NCBI RefSeq assembly: GCF_002154225.1
Contig: NZ_MTSE01000005.1
Coordinates: 1-64,000 of the forward strand
Reading direction: 5' to 3'
From: Hymenobacter crusticola
GTDB taxonomy: Bacteria > Bacteroidota > Bacteroidia > Cytophagales > Hymenobacteraceae
DNA length: 64,000 bases
Shown here piece by piece: positions 25,428-34,268 of this stretch. A program made the translations under genes and the position numbers. Under the pieces are notes generated by a model that was not told where the DNA came from, did not search any database, and saw only the letters and a list, made by a program, of their open reading frames with translations. Position 1 is the first letter of the stretch, and each line of letters begins with the position of its first letter.

Positions 25428-28400
25428 ATGAAAAAGCACGTACCCAAGCTGCCTCAGCTCGCGGCGCCAGCCCTGCTTTGCTGCCTGGCCGCTCAGCCGT
25501 TGGCAGCAGCCACGGGTCGCTCAATTGACCTATCCAACGAGGCAGCACTCGTTTATTTCCAAGCGGATGGCCCCGTCAGTGGCCGCATAGTTGACGAGAA
25601 AGGTGCCGGATTGCCCGGCGTAAACGTAGTGGTGAAAGGCACTACCAACGGAGCGCAAACCGATGCCGATGGTCGCTTTACCCTAACGGCCCCTAGCAAC
25701 GCCACACTAGTCGTTTCTTTCGTAGGCTATACTGCCCAGGAAGTTGCCGTAGGAGGCCGCACCGCTATTAACATTTCGTTGGCGCCGGATACCAAAACGC
25801 TCAACGATGTGGTCGTGGTAGGTTATCTGACCCAGAACCGCGAGCAAGTAACAGGTTCTGTAGCCACCGTTAGCGGCACCGACGTGCGCCGGGCCCCGGT
25901 GGCTACCCTAGCCGAAGGTATCCAAGGTCGCTTGCCGGGCGTGCAAGTCACGAGCTCGGGCGTGCCGGGCCAAGCTCCCACCGTAAATATTCGCGGTATT
26001 GGAAGCCTAGGTAGTGGCAGCGGCCCACTGTACGTAGTAGATGGACTTTGGACCACCAACCTGCGCGATTTCAATCCTCAGGATGTGGAAAGCGTGCAGG
26101 TGCTGAAGGACGCTGCCTCTCTGGCGCCCTACGGCTCCAGCGGTGCTAACGGGGTGATTATCATCACGACCCGCCGCGGCAAGGCCGGCACACCCGCTGT
26201 TAGCTTCAACGCCTACGCTGGGGTGCAGAACATCACCAAGACGTACGACCTGATGAATGCCCAAAACTGGGCAACCATCAACAACCAAGCGCACGATAAC
26301 GCCCCAGGTGTTCCTCGGCTTCCATATGCCAACACGCTACCCCTAGGTGCTAACGGCCAAGTAATTGATACGGACTGGCAGAAAGAGTTCATCAAGCAGG
26401 GCTCGGTACAGGACTACAACCTGAACTTTTCGGGTGGTAGCAAAGGAGAGAACAACTCGACCAACTTCCTGATTGGTGCGGGTTATTTCAAACAGAACGG
26501 CACCGTTGTCGGACCTAAGTTTGAGCGCTACAGCGTCCGGATCAACTCGGGTTTCTCGCGTGGCAAATTGCGCGTAGGCGAAAGCCTACTACTCACCCGC
26601 ACGAACCAGACACGTATCAACGGAACCCCGTTCAACGACATTCTGCGCATGCTACCGGTGATTCCGGTGAAGGATCCGACCAAATCGGGAGGTTATGGCT
26701 ACGGCGATACCAATGCTAGTACCTTCGGCACCAACCCCATCGCGCTGCAAAACCTGTTTAACAACACAGGCACTTCTAACCGCCTACAGGGTAGCATCTT
26801 CGGCGAGTTCGACATTACGAGCTTTCTGCGCTACCGCCTCAACCTAGGTACGGAGTTTCACGCCTACCACGACCGCGAAAAGCGGCAATACGGACAGTGG
26901 CGGCAAAATGACCCGCTGAACCCTTCTTCCTACGCCGAGAACCAGGGCAACGAGCTGTTTGGCCTCGCCGAGAATACGCTGACCTTTGATAGAAGCTTCG
27001 GCGACCACAACCTAACGGCCGTAGCGGGTTATAGCCGGCAGCGCCAGCACAACGAGTTTACGCGCGGCCTCAACAACGATTACGGCACCGGCCCCGTGTA
27101 CTACTGGGCGTTGAGCGCAGGCAGCACTGCGCCACAAGTAACGGGCAACGAATACACCTGGACGAAGGAATCGTATTTCGGACAGCTGTCGTACGATTAC
27201 AACCAGCGCTACTTGCTCACGGGCGCCATCCGTCGCGACGGTTCTTCGCGCTTCGCTGACCGCTGGGGCACCTTCTGGGCGGCGTCAGCAGGCTGGCGTA
27301 TTTCCAAGGAAGAGTTCTTCCAGGAAGCCACCGATGTGGTTAGCAACCTCAAGCTGCGCGCTAGCTACGGAGCAAACGGCAACGACTTCATCACCGGCGC
27401 TTACGGTGGCTCTTATAGCTACCTAGGCACGATCAACCCGAACGTTAACTACCCGCTCGGCTCCAGCCAGACGATTATTAACGGCCAATCGCAAACGCAG
27501 CTAGCTAGCAACAACATTACTTGGGAAGAGCGCCGCACCACCAACCTAGGTTTTGATGCTGGCTTCTTGGAAGACCGCTTCACGCTCTCGGCCGACTACT
27601 ACATTTCGCAGACGCGCAACGCATTGGTTAACCCACCTATTGCGACCTTCTACGGCAACGCTGGTGATAACCCCTACCAACCCATCGGGCGCCTGGAAAA
27701 CCGCGGCTTTGAGTTTGCGTTGGGCTACAACCAGAATAAAGGGCCATTCACGTACAGCGTAACGGGCAACCTGACCACGCTGAAAAACCGGGTTACGCGC
27801 TTAGTAAACAACTCTGGACAAGCATTTAACTTCGTAGGTGGCGCAGCTGACGCCGCCCGGACGGAAGCTGGCTATGAGGTTGGTTCTTTCTACCTGTATC
27901 AATTTGATGGCATCTTCCAGCAGGGCGACAACATTGCTTCCAGTGCACAGCCGCTCGCCTCACCTGGCGACGTACGCTATAAGGACCTGAACAATGATGG
28001 TGTTATCGACCCGCAAGACCGCGCCCACGTCGGACGAGTATTTCCAAAGATCCAGTACGGCCTGAACCTGACGGCTGCCTATGGCAACTTCGACCTAGTA
28101 GCCTTCTTCCAGGGTGTGCAGGGCAACGACGTGCTAAACGTGGGCAAGTGGTGGCTTGACCGCACCGACGATAACAGCAACTACCGCCGCGACTTCAGCC
28201 CCTGGACCCCGCAGAACCCCTCGACGACTACCCCACGGGCCATTATTGCTGGAGCAACCGGCGACACGCCTGAAGCTCGTTCGGCAGCTTATGCCGCTGG
28301 CACCAACTCATTCCTGAACTCGACTCGTTGGTTGGAAAACGGCTCTTATCTGCGCCTGAAGAACGTGCAGATTGGCTATACCATCCCAAAGTCGGTAGTT

Positions 28401-28583
28401 GAGCGGGTGAAAGGCATCGGCAGCTTGCGCGTCTACGTGACGGGTCAGAATGTCTTCACCATCACCAAGTACTCCGGCTACGACCCCGAAACGGTAGGTA
28501 GTGGCACACTAGCGCGCGGTGTCGATGATGGCAGCTACCCCAATATCCGCACGTTCACGGCTGGCTTGCAGCTTGGCTTCTAA
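25428..28583 (+). CDS. susC: SusC/RagA-family TonB-dependent outer membrane transporter
   Basis: A 1051-residue transporter. It has a signal peptide (cleavage near PLAAA, residue ~27) and a carboxypeptidase-regulatory-like domain (residues ~45-120; SGRIVDEKGAGLPGVNVVVK and VVSFVGYTAQEV). A TonB-box-like DVVVVGY is followed by the plug (RLPGVQVTSSGVPGQ, IRGIGSLGSGSGPLYVVDG) and a 22-strand barrel ending in an aromatic residue. It imports oligosaccharides together with the SusD lid encoded 38 bases downstream. It heads a five-gene operon with three GH43 enzymes. No ECF sigma/anti-sigma or hybrid two-component regulator is adjacent; operator palindromes upstream imply LacI-family control instead. 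Confidence 0.95.
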   Translation: MKKHVPKLPQLAAPALLCCLAAQPLAAATGRSIDLSNEAALVYFQADGPVSGRIVDEKGAGLPGVNVVVKGTTNGAQTDADGRFTLTAPSNATLVVSFVGYTAQEVAVGGRTAINISLAPDTKTLNDVVVVGYLTQNREQVTGSVATVSGTDVRRAPVATLAEGIQGRLPGVQVTSSGVPGQAPTVNIRGIGSLGSGSGPLYVVDGLWTTNLRDFNPQDVESVQVLKDAASLAPYGSSGANGVIIITTRRGKAGTPAVSFNAYAGVQNITKTYDLMNAQNWATINNQAHDNAPGVPRLPYANTLPLGANGQVIDTDWQKEFIKQGSVQDYNLNFSGGSKGENNSTNFLIGAGYFKQNGTVVGPKFERYSVRINSGFSRGKLRVGESLLLTRTNQTRINGTPFNDILRMLPVIPVKDPTKSGGYGYGDTNASTFGTNPIALQNLFNNTGTSNRLQGSIFGEFDITSFLRYRLNLGTEFHAYHDREKRQYGQWRQNDPLNPSSYAENQGNELFGLAENTLTFDRSFGDHNLTAVAGYSRQRQHNEFTRGLNNDYGTGPVYYWALSAGSTAPQVTGNEYTWTKESYFGQLSYDYNQRYLLTGAIRRDGSSRFADRWGTFWAASAGWRISKEEFFQEATDVVSNLKLRASYGANGNDFITGAYGGSYSYLGTINPNVNYPLGSSQTIINGQSQTQLASNNITWEERRTTNLGFDAGFLEDRFTLSADYYISQTRNALVNPPIATFYGNAGDNPYQPIGRLENRGFEFALGYNQNKGPFTYSVTGNLTTLKNRVTRLVNNSGQAFNFVGGAADAARTEAGYEVGSFYLYQFDGIFQQGDNIASSAQPLASPGDVRYKDLNNDGVIDPQDRAHVGRVFPKIQYGLNLTAAYGNFDLVAFFQGVQGNDVLNVGKWWLDRTDDNSNYRRDFSPWTPQNPSTTTPRAIIAGATGDTPEARSAAYAAGTNSFLNSTRWLENGSYLRLKNVQIGYTIPKSVVERVKGIGSLRVYVTGQNVFTITKYSGYDPETVGSGTLARGVDDGSYPNIRTFTAGLQLGF

Positions 28584-28621
28584 GGCGGTGCTTTCTGTTT
28601 TTATTTCTTCCGATTTCTCTC

Positions 28622-30181
28622 ATGAAACGATATAAACTTTCACTGGCGGCGCTGCTCGGCGGCCTGCTACTCACGACGGCCTGCGAAAAGGATCTGCTAA
28701 ACCAGCCGAACCCGAACCAGCCCACCACCGAATCGTTTTGGGCCAACAGCAACGACGCCGTAAAAGGCGTAAATGCGGCCTACAGCGGCCTCCAGCAGCT
28801 CGGCACTTACCGCCGCTGGCTCAACTTTGCCTACGACTTGCGCTCCGACGATGGCTTCAGCAACAGCCCCTGGGGGGAGCTAGCTAGCTTCACCAAGTTT
28901 GTGCTGACCAACTACAACTTCGAGGTATCGGATAACCTGTGGCGCGACAACTACCGCGCTATTTGGCGCACCAACCAGGTGATTACCAACGTGCCGAATA
29001 TCTCGGCCACGAACATCGACGAGACGCTACGCAAGCGGGTAATAGCGGAAGCTAAGTTCCTGCGTGCGCTGTATTACTTCAACCTGGTGTCGCTCTACGG
29101 CAACGTGCCGATTCTGCTCACGCCCTCTGATCCTACCATTCTGCCGCCCCAATCTTTGGAGCCCCAGGTGTGGGAGCAGATCATTGCCGACCTGCAAGCC
29201 GCCAAGGCCGACCTGCCTGCTAGCTACACCGGCAACGATGTGGGCCGTGCTACGAGTGGCGCCGCTACGACGCTGCTAGGCAAAGCATACATGCAAACCA
29301 AACAGTGGGCTCTTGCTTCGGCTCAGTTTCAGGAAGTAATCGGCTCGAACCGCTACAGCCTTACGGCCGCTTACACGGACAACTTCCGCCACACCAGCGA
29401 GAACAACTCCGAGTCTATCTTCGAGGTACAGTTTTCGGATGCCAAGCTAGGTGGTAACGACCAAGACGACGCCACCTCTTCGGAGGGCGGCCAACGCTCG
29501 CAGTTCTGGGGGGCGCCCAACGCCGGCGGCTTCGTAGACGGCGAAGTACGCCCGTGGGTGGTAAACGAGTTCTTGCAGGAAGGCACCGCTGCTGGTACCC
29601 GCGACCCGCGCCTGGCCGCTACGGTGTTCTATAACCGCACGCAGTTTGCCACTTCGCTGCCAACAGATGCTGATACGCTGGTCTACGGCGTTGGCTTCCT
29701 GACCCGCTATAAGAGCAGTGCCACTAACCGCGTGCGCGTGTACTGGCGCAAGTACCAAACCGACTACTACCGCAACTTCGAGAACTTCGACTCGCCCATC
29801 AACCACCGGGTAATGCGCTTCGCCGATGTGCTGCTGTTGCAAGCCGAAGCATTGAATGAGCAAGGCCAAACGGCTACTGCTATTCCGCTCATCAACCGCG
29901 TGCGTACTCGTGCAGGCCTGGCGCCACTGGTAGCCGGCAACTTCAACCAAGCGAGCTTGAAGCGGCAAATCATGCACGAGCGAATAACGGAGCTCACGGG
30001 CGAAGGCTTACGCTGGTTTGACTTGCAGCGTTGGGGTATGCTCAACAACCAAGCTGATGTGGATCAACTGAAGGCCCGCGATGTCGACTTCAGCAACTTC
30101 GTGGTAGGCAAGTCGCGCTTGTTGCCTATCCTACAACGCGACATTGACCTAGCTAGGCTTCAGCAAAACCCAGGCTGGTAA
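28622..30181 (+). CDS. susD: SusD/RagB-family nutrient-binding lipoprotein
   Basis: This 519-residue surface lipoprotein has the lipobox LLTTACEKD, a SusD-like N-terminal region (SFWANSNDAVKGVNAAYSGL) and TPR-type helices (AEAKFLRALYYFNLVSLYG). The conserved RagB C-terminal block includes ERITELTGEGLRWFDLQRWG. It forms the hinged lid over the SusC barrel and binds the glycan. It is separated from the first GH43 gene by a 97-base gap holding a stem-loop followed by a T-run, which may lower expression of the enzymes relative to the transporter. Confidence 0.95.
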   Translation: MKRYKLSLAALLGGLLLTTACEKDLLNQPNPNQPTTESFWANSNDAVKGVNAAYSGLQQLGTYRRWLNFAYDLRSDDGFSNSPWGELASFTKFVLTNYNFEVSDNLWRDNYRAIWRTNQVITNVPNISATNIDETLRKRVIAEAKFLRALYYFNLVSLYGNVPILLTPSDPTILPPQSLEPQVWEQIIADLQAAKADLPASYTGNDVGRATSGAATTLLGKAYMQTKQWALASAQFQEVIGSNRYSLTAAYTDNFRHTSENNSESIFEVQFSDAKLGGNDQDDATSSEGGQRSQFWGAPNAGGFVDGEVRPWVVNEFLQEGTAAGTRDPRLAATVFYNRTQFATSLPTDADTLVYGVGFLTRYKSSATNRVRVYWRKYQTDYYRNFENFDSPINHRVMRFADVLLLQAEALNEQGQTATAIPLINRVRTRAGLAPLVAGNFNQASLKRQIMHERITELTGEGLRWFDLQRWGMLNNQADVDQLKARDVDFSNFVVGKSRLLPILQRDIDLARLQQNPGW

Positions 30182-30205
30182 GCCTCTTGGCGGTTGCCTG
30201 TTGCT

Positions 30206-30245
30206 AACAGCCGCTCCGGCCTCGTACCGGGGCGGCTGTTTTGTT
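30206..30245 (+). terminator. Intra-operon stem-loop between susD and the GH43 genes
   Basis: Arms 30206-30219 and 30227-30240 (AACAGCCGCTCCGG / CCGGGGCGGCTGTT) pair with one mismatch, and the stem is followed by TTTTGTT. The GH43 genes follow at once without an obvious new promoter, so this looks like a partial terminator or an mRNA-stabilising 3' hairpin for susCD. Confidence 0.75.
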
Positions 30246-30278
30246 AAAAGCTAGGTTTTCACCTCTTACTTCTTCTCG

Positions 30279-31346
30279 ATGGCAATCTTTCCCTCTTCCT
30301 GGCGCCTGTTGGCCGTGGCCTTGCTGCTTACGGCTGGTGCTTGTAAAGACTCTGGTGGGAGCAGTACGCCGGCGCCCGCGCCGCCTACGCCCGCCCCTCC
30401 TACCGCAGCTACTTATACCAACCCGCTACTTCCTTCTGGCCCCGACCCATGGGTGTACCAGAAAGATGGTTTCTACTACTACATGCAAACCACCGGCAAC
30501 AACCTGGTGATTCGCAAAACGGCAAAAGTATCGGAGCTAGGATCGGCGGTGAGCACCGTTATCTGGACGCCGCCCAGCAACGGGGGCAACTCCCGCAACA
30601 TCTGGGCGCCGGAGCTACACTTCCTCGATGGTAAGTGGTACGTGTACTTTACGGCCGGGCCGGGCGCCGATGCTGGGCAGCGCACCTGGGTACTGGAAAA
30701 CCCCGCCACTGACCCCACCACGGGCACCTGGACGGAGAAAGGCCGCGTCTATAACCCCACGGAGGACTACTGGGCCATCGACGGGACGGTGCTGGAACAG
30801 AACGGCAAGCGCTACTTCTTGTGGTCGGGGTGGCCGGCGGGCAGCGGCGGCGAGCAACGCCTGTATATCTCAGAGATGAGCAACCCCTGGACACTTATTG
30901 GTCCCCGGGTAGAGTTGTCGCGCCCCCAGTACTCCTGGGAAAAGAACGGCTTCGGCGTGAATGAAGGCCCCGAAATCCTGAAGCACGGCGACAAAACCTA
31001 CGTGGTGTATTCGGCAAGCTTTTGCGGCACCGACGACTACGCTCTCGGTCTGCTGACCGCCACGGCCACTGCTGACCCACTGACCCCAACGGCCTGGACC
31101 AAAACGGCAACGCCCGTATTTGTAAAGAGCAATGGTGCCTACGGACCAGGCCACAACGCCTTTTTCAAGTCGAAGGACGGCGCCGAAGACTGGATCATCT
31201 ACCACGCCAACAACAGCGCTGGCCAGGGCTGTGGCGACGTGCGTAACCCGCGCATTCAGAAATTTACCTGGAATACCGATGGCACCCCGAACTTCGGGGT
31301 GCCCGCTGCCATCAATACAGCCTTGCCGCGCCCCAGTGGCGAATAA
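30279..31346 (+). CDS. GH43 family glycoside hydrolase, lipoprotein (arabinofuranosidase/arabinanase type)
   Basis: A 355-residue lipoprotein (lipobox LTAGACKDS), then a Pro/Ala linker and a five-bladed GH43 domain. The three catalytic acids can be placed: Asp base in GPDPWV, Asp pKa modulator in WAIDGTV and Glu acid in NEGPEIL. WAPELHFLDGKWYVYFTA is a typical GH43 blade. Expected activity is release of L-arabinose from arabinan or arabinoxylan. It is a close paralogue of the third enzyme of the operon (33066-34085). The ATG at 30279 gives a proper signal peptide; upstream in-frame starts do not. Confidence 0.9.
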   Translation: MAIFPSSWRLLAVALLLTAGACKDSGGSSTPAPAPPTPAPPTAATYTNPLLPSGPDPWVYQKDGFYYYMQTTGNNLVIRKTAKVSELGSAVSTVIWTPPSNGGNSRNIWAPELHFLDGKWYVYFTAGPGADAGQRTWVLENPATDPTTGTWTEKGRVYNPTEDYWAIDGTVLEQNGKRYFLWSGWPAGSGGEQRLYISEMSNPWTLIGPRVELSRPQYSWEKNGFGVNEGPEILKHGDKTYVVYSASFCGTDDYALGLLTATATADPLTPTAWTKTATPVFVKSNGAYGPGHNAFFKSKDGAEDWIIYHANNSAGQGCGDVRNPRIQKFTWNTDGTPNFGVPAAINTALPRPSGE

Positions 31347-31375
31347 GTTGTCTTTCCACCTTTCTCCCTGCAACT

Positions 31376-32977
31376 GTGCTGCTTTCTAACCTCAAACACA
31401 CGCTTTCCTCCCTGCTAGTAGGAGCTTTGCTGCTACCTAGCTGCCAGCAACACGCCGCCACTGGCACCACCGACACGGCTACCACGCCGACGGCTAGCGC
31501 GGAAGCGCCCATCACCAACCCCGTGCTGGCTGGCGACTACCCTGACCCGTCGGTTACGAAAATCGGGGATACGTACTGGGCCACGGCGACTACCTCCAAC
31601 TGGGGCGCTATCTTCCCGTTGCTCAAGTCGAAAGACCTTACCAATTGGCAATTGGTAGGGCACGTTTTCCCGGATGGGCCGCCCGCGTGGGCTGACTACT
31701 ACTTCTGGGCGCCCGAAATCAGCGAGGATGGCGGCAAGGTGTACGTGTACTACACCGCACACCGCAAAGGCGGGCCGCTGAGCGTGGGCGTGGCGCGCGC
31801 CGACAATCCCGCCGGGCCCTACCAGGACCTAGGTCCGCTGGTTGGCCAGCCCGACGGCTCCATTGATGCCTTTCCGATGCGGGATGAAAACGGAGTGGCG
31901 TACCTAATTTGGAAAGAAGACGGCAACAGTGCAAACAAGCCCACTCCTATTTGGGCCCAACGCATCAATGATGCGCACACAGCCCTGACGGGCGAAAAAA
32001 CCGAGCTATTCCGCAACACTGCTCCCTGGGAAGGCAACCTAGTGGAAGGCGTGAGCATGGTGCGGCACGAGGGCTACTTCTACGCTTTTTACGCGGCGAA
32101 CGGCTGCTGCGGCCGGGGCTGTACCTACGCTACCGGCGTGGCCCGGTCGCGCAGCTTGCTAGGTCCTTGGGAAAAGTATGCGCAGAACCCCATTCTGGTT
32201 AAGAACGACGTGTGGACCTGCCCCGGTCACGGCACGGCCATTAGCCGCGGCAACCGGTGGTTTATGCTGCACCACGCCTACAACACCAATGGGTTTGAGA
32301 ACGTAGGCCGCCAAGGCGTGCTCAGCGAGTTTCGGTGGAACGCCGATGGCTGGCCTGAGTTCCTGGACAACCACAGCGTACCGACAGCCCTTGCCGCTAA
32401 CACCAGCCGGCGCGACTTCTCGGATGAGTTCAACGGCTCCACGCTCGCCCCAACCTGGCAGTGGCCGGTGGAGGAGAAACCCCAATTTGCGCTGCGCGGC
32501 GGCAAGCTGCTGCTCACTGCCCGCACCGACCACAGCGGCGCGGCGCTCGGCCAAAGCCTAGCCGTGGCCGATTATACCGCCACCACTACCCTCGACCCCA
32601 CGGCGCTGCCGGCTAGCACCGTAGCCGGCCTAGCTGCCCTCGGCGACCCCAACAACACGTTGGCGCTAGTGGCAGGTGAGGGCAAGTTGCGCCTTCGTCA
32701 GATGAAAGGAGGAAAGCCTCAAATGCTAGGTGAAGTAGCCTTGCCAGCGGGCAAAGCGCTGCACTTGCAGTTGCAGGCACGCAGCGGCAACCAGTACCGC
32801 TTCAGCTGGAGCACGGACGGCAAAACCTGGCAAAACCTGCCCGCCGACGGCGCCGCGGTGGATGGCTCTTTCCTGCCACCCTGGGACCGGGGCGTGCGGG
32901 TGGGCGTGTTGGCCCAGGGCCCTTCCACGGCTACGGTGGGCTTCGAAGGGTTTCAGATAGCTAGCCTTACGCGCTAA
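31376..32977 (+). CDS. GH43 family glycoside hydrolase with C-terminal beta-sandwich domain, lipoprotein
   Basis: A 533-residue lipoprotein (GALLLPSCQQH). The GH43 catalytic propeller covers about residues 45-335, with the Asp base in GDYPDPSV, Asp in GSIDAFPM and Glu in VEGVSMVRH. A GH43 C-terminal concanavalin-like domain follows (DFSDEFNGSTLAPTWQW to VGFEGFQI, ~345-530), as in beta-xylosidases and exo-arabinanases. A cysteine-rich loop GCCGRGC near the active site is unusual. The start is a GTG at 31376, 29 bases after the preceding gene. It differs clearly from the two flanking GH43 paralogues, so substrate specificity probably differs. Confidence 0.9.
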   Translation: MLLSNLKHTLSSLLVGALLLPSCQQHAATGTTDTATTPTASAEAPITNPVLAGDYPDPSVTKIGDTYWATATTSNWGAIFPLLKSKDLTNWQLVGHVFPDGPPAWADYYFWAPEISEDGGKVYVYYTAHRKGGPLSVGVARADNPAGPYQDLGPLVGQPDGSIDAFPMRDENGVAYLIWKEDGNSANKPTPIWAQRINDAHTALTGEKTELFRNTAPWEGNLVEGVSMVRHEGYFYAFYAANGCCGRGCTYATGVARSRSLLGPWEKYAQNPILVKNDVWTCPGHGTAISRGNRWFMLHHAYNTNGFENVGRQGVLSEFRWNADGWPEFLDNHSVPTALAANTSRRDFSDEFNGSTLAPTWQWPVEEKPQFALRGGKLLLTARTDHSGAALGQSLAVADYTATTTLDPTALPASTVAGLAALGDPNNTLALVAGEGKLRLRQMKGGKPQMLGEVALPAGKALHLQLQARSGNQYRFSWSTDGKTWQNLPADGAAVDGSFLPPWDRGVRVGVLAQGPSTATVGFEGFQIASLTR

Positions 32978-33065
32978 AGCAGGCAGCAGTAAGCAAGCCG
33001 TTCGCCATTTGCTGAAAGGCTCCGCTGGTATTCTTGTTGGTTTCTCTCCCATCTATTCCTTGTCT

Positions 33066-34085
33066 ATGCCTCGCTTCTTCTATCGGGTGTTTTTGGTTGG
33101 CTTCTGCTTGCTTAGCTATGGCAGCCAGGCACAATCGCCGGCGAAAACCTTCACGAATCCGCTGCTTGCCAATGGTCCTGATCCGTGGGTGATTCGTCAG
33201 GGCGGCTACTATTATTACCTGAATACGATGGGCAACCGGCTCGCCATTCGCAAGACGAAGGCGCTAAGCCAACTAGCCGCAGCGGAGCCCGTTACCGTGT
33301 GGACGCCGCCCGCCACCGGCCCTAACGCCCGCGACATTTGGGCACCCGAGCTGCACCACTTAGCCGGCAAATGGTATCTCTACTACACCGCCACCGACGC
33401 CCAGCACCCCAGCGACGCGACACGCGCGGTGTTTGTGCTGGAAAATAGCGCCCCCGACCCTACTACTGGCACCTGGATCGACCGGGGCAAGGTCAACACT
33501 AAATACTCAGGCTTGGATGGGTCGGTATTTGAGGACCGTGGCCAGCTGTATTTTCTGTATTCGGCTTACGTGGGACCACAGAGCGTGCTGTGCCTAGCGC
33601 CGCTGCAAAATCCCTGGACCGTGAAAGCAGACCAAGAGGTTATCATTGCCACCCCAACGTTTGCGTGGGAAAAGGGCGGCGGCCGGCAGATTCTGGAAGG
33701 ACCTGAATTTTTGCGCGGCAAAAAAGGGCAGGTTTTTATCGTGTACTCGGCCAGTGCCTGCTGGGACGACAATTATTCCCTGGGTATGCTCACGGCGAAG
33801 GGCAACGCCAACTTGCTGCAAGCTAGCTCCTGGACGAAGTCGCCCGAGCCGGTCTTCCACAAATCGGTGGAGAACAGCGTGTACGGCCCCGGCCACAACA
33901 GCTTCACCACTTCCCCCGACGGCCGGCAGGACTGGATTGTGTACCACGCCAAAAATGCGGCTACCGGCGAGTGCGCAGCCCGCAGCCTGCGCGCTCAGGC
34001 CTTCACCTGGAACCCCGATGGCACGCCGCATTTCGGGGCCCCGCTCTCGACCAAGCAGCCCATCCCTAGCCCGTCGGGCGAATAA
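33066..34085 (+). CDS. GH43 family glycoside hydrolase, Sec-secreted
   Basis: A 339-residue enzyme with a Sec signal peptide (FYRVFLVGFCLLSYGSQA) but no lipobox cysteine, so it is periplasmic or released rather than lipid-anchored. Catalytic acids are visible in NGPDPWV, YSGLDGSV and LEGPEFL. Over its whole length it parallels the lipoprotein GH43 at 30279-31346 (NPLL..GPDPWV, VWTPP, IWAPEL, PSGE at the end), which indicates tandem duplication with relocation of one copy. It is the last gene of the susCD operon. The ATG at 33066 is chosen because it directly precedes the signal peptide. Confidence 0.9.
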   Translation: MPRFFYRVFLVGFCLLSYGSQAQSPAKTFTNPLLANGPDPWVIRQGGYYYYLNTMGNRLAIRKTKALSQLAAAEPVTVWTPPATGPNARDIWAPELHHLAGKWYLYYTATDAQHPSDATRAVFVLENSAPDPTTGTWIDRGKVNTKYSGLDGSVFEDRGQLYFLYSAYVGPQSVLCLAPLQNPWTVKADQEVIIATPTFAWEKGGGRQILEGPEFLRGKKGQVFIVYSASACWDDNYSLGMLTAKGNANLLQASSWTKSPEPVFHKSVENSVYGPGHNSFTTSPDGRQDWIVYHAKNAATGECAARSLRAQAFTWNPDGTPHFGAPLSTKQPIPSPSGE

Positions 34086-34113
34086 GAACAGTGCCTGAAA
34101 GTCGCTGGTAGCC

Positions 34114-34192
34114 TGTCATTCCGAGCAGCGCGAGCAAGTTAGGGGAGCTGTTCTCACGGCAACCTCCGATTTCTCGCCCTGCTCGGAATGAC
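34114..34192. repeat. GTCATTCCGAGCAG inverted repeat
   Basis: GTCATTCCGAGCAG (34114-34127) pairs exactly with CTGCTCGGAATGAC (34179-34192), followed by TTTTTTG. It may serve as the terminator of the susCD-GH43 operon. It belongs to the same family as 18927-19003. Confidence 0.75.
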
Positions 34193-34268
34193 TTTTTTGT
34201 CGCCATTGTGAGACTAAAAGCGCCCAATGCAGTTATATCCTAACAACTAGCCGAACGGAGGATTGATT

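Noticed and set aside
31376..32977. Frameshift or fusion in the middle GH43 because of its extra 200 residues
   Set aside because: The C-terminal part is a normal GH43-associated beta-sandwich domain, and the frame is continuous with a natural linker.
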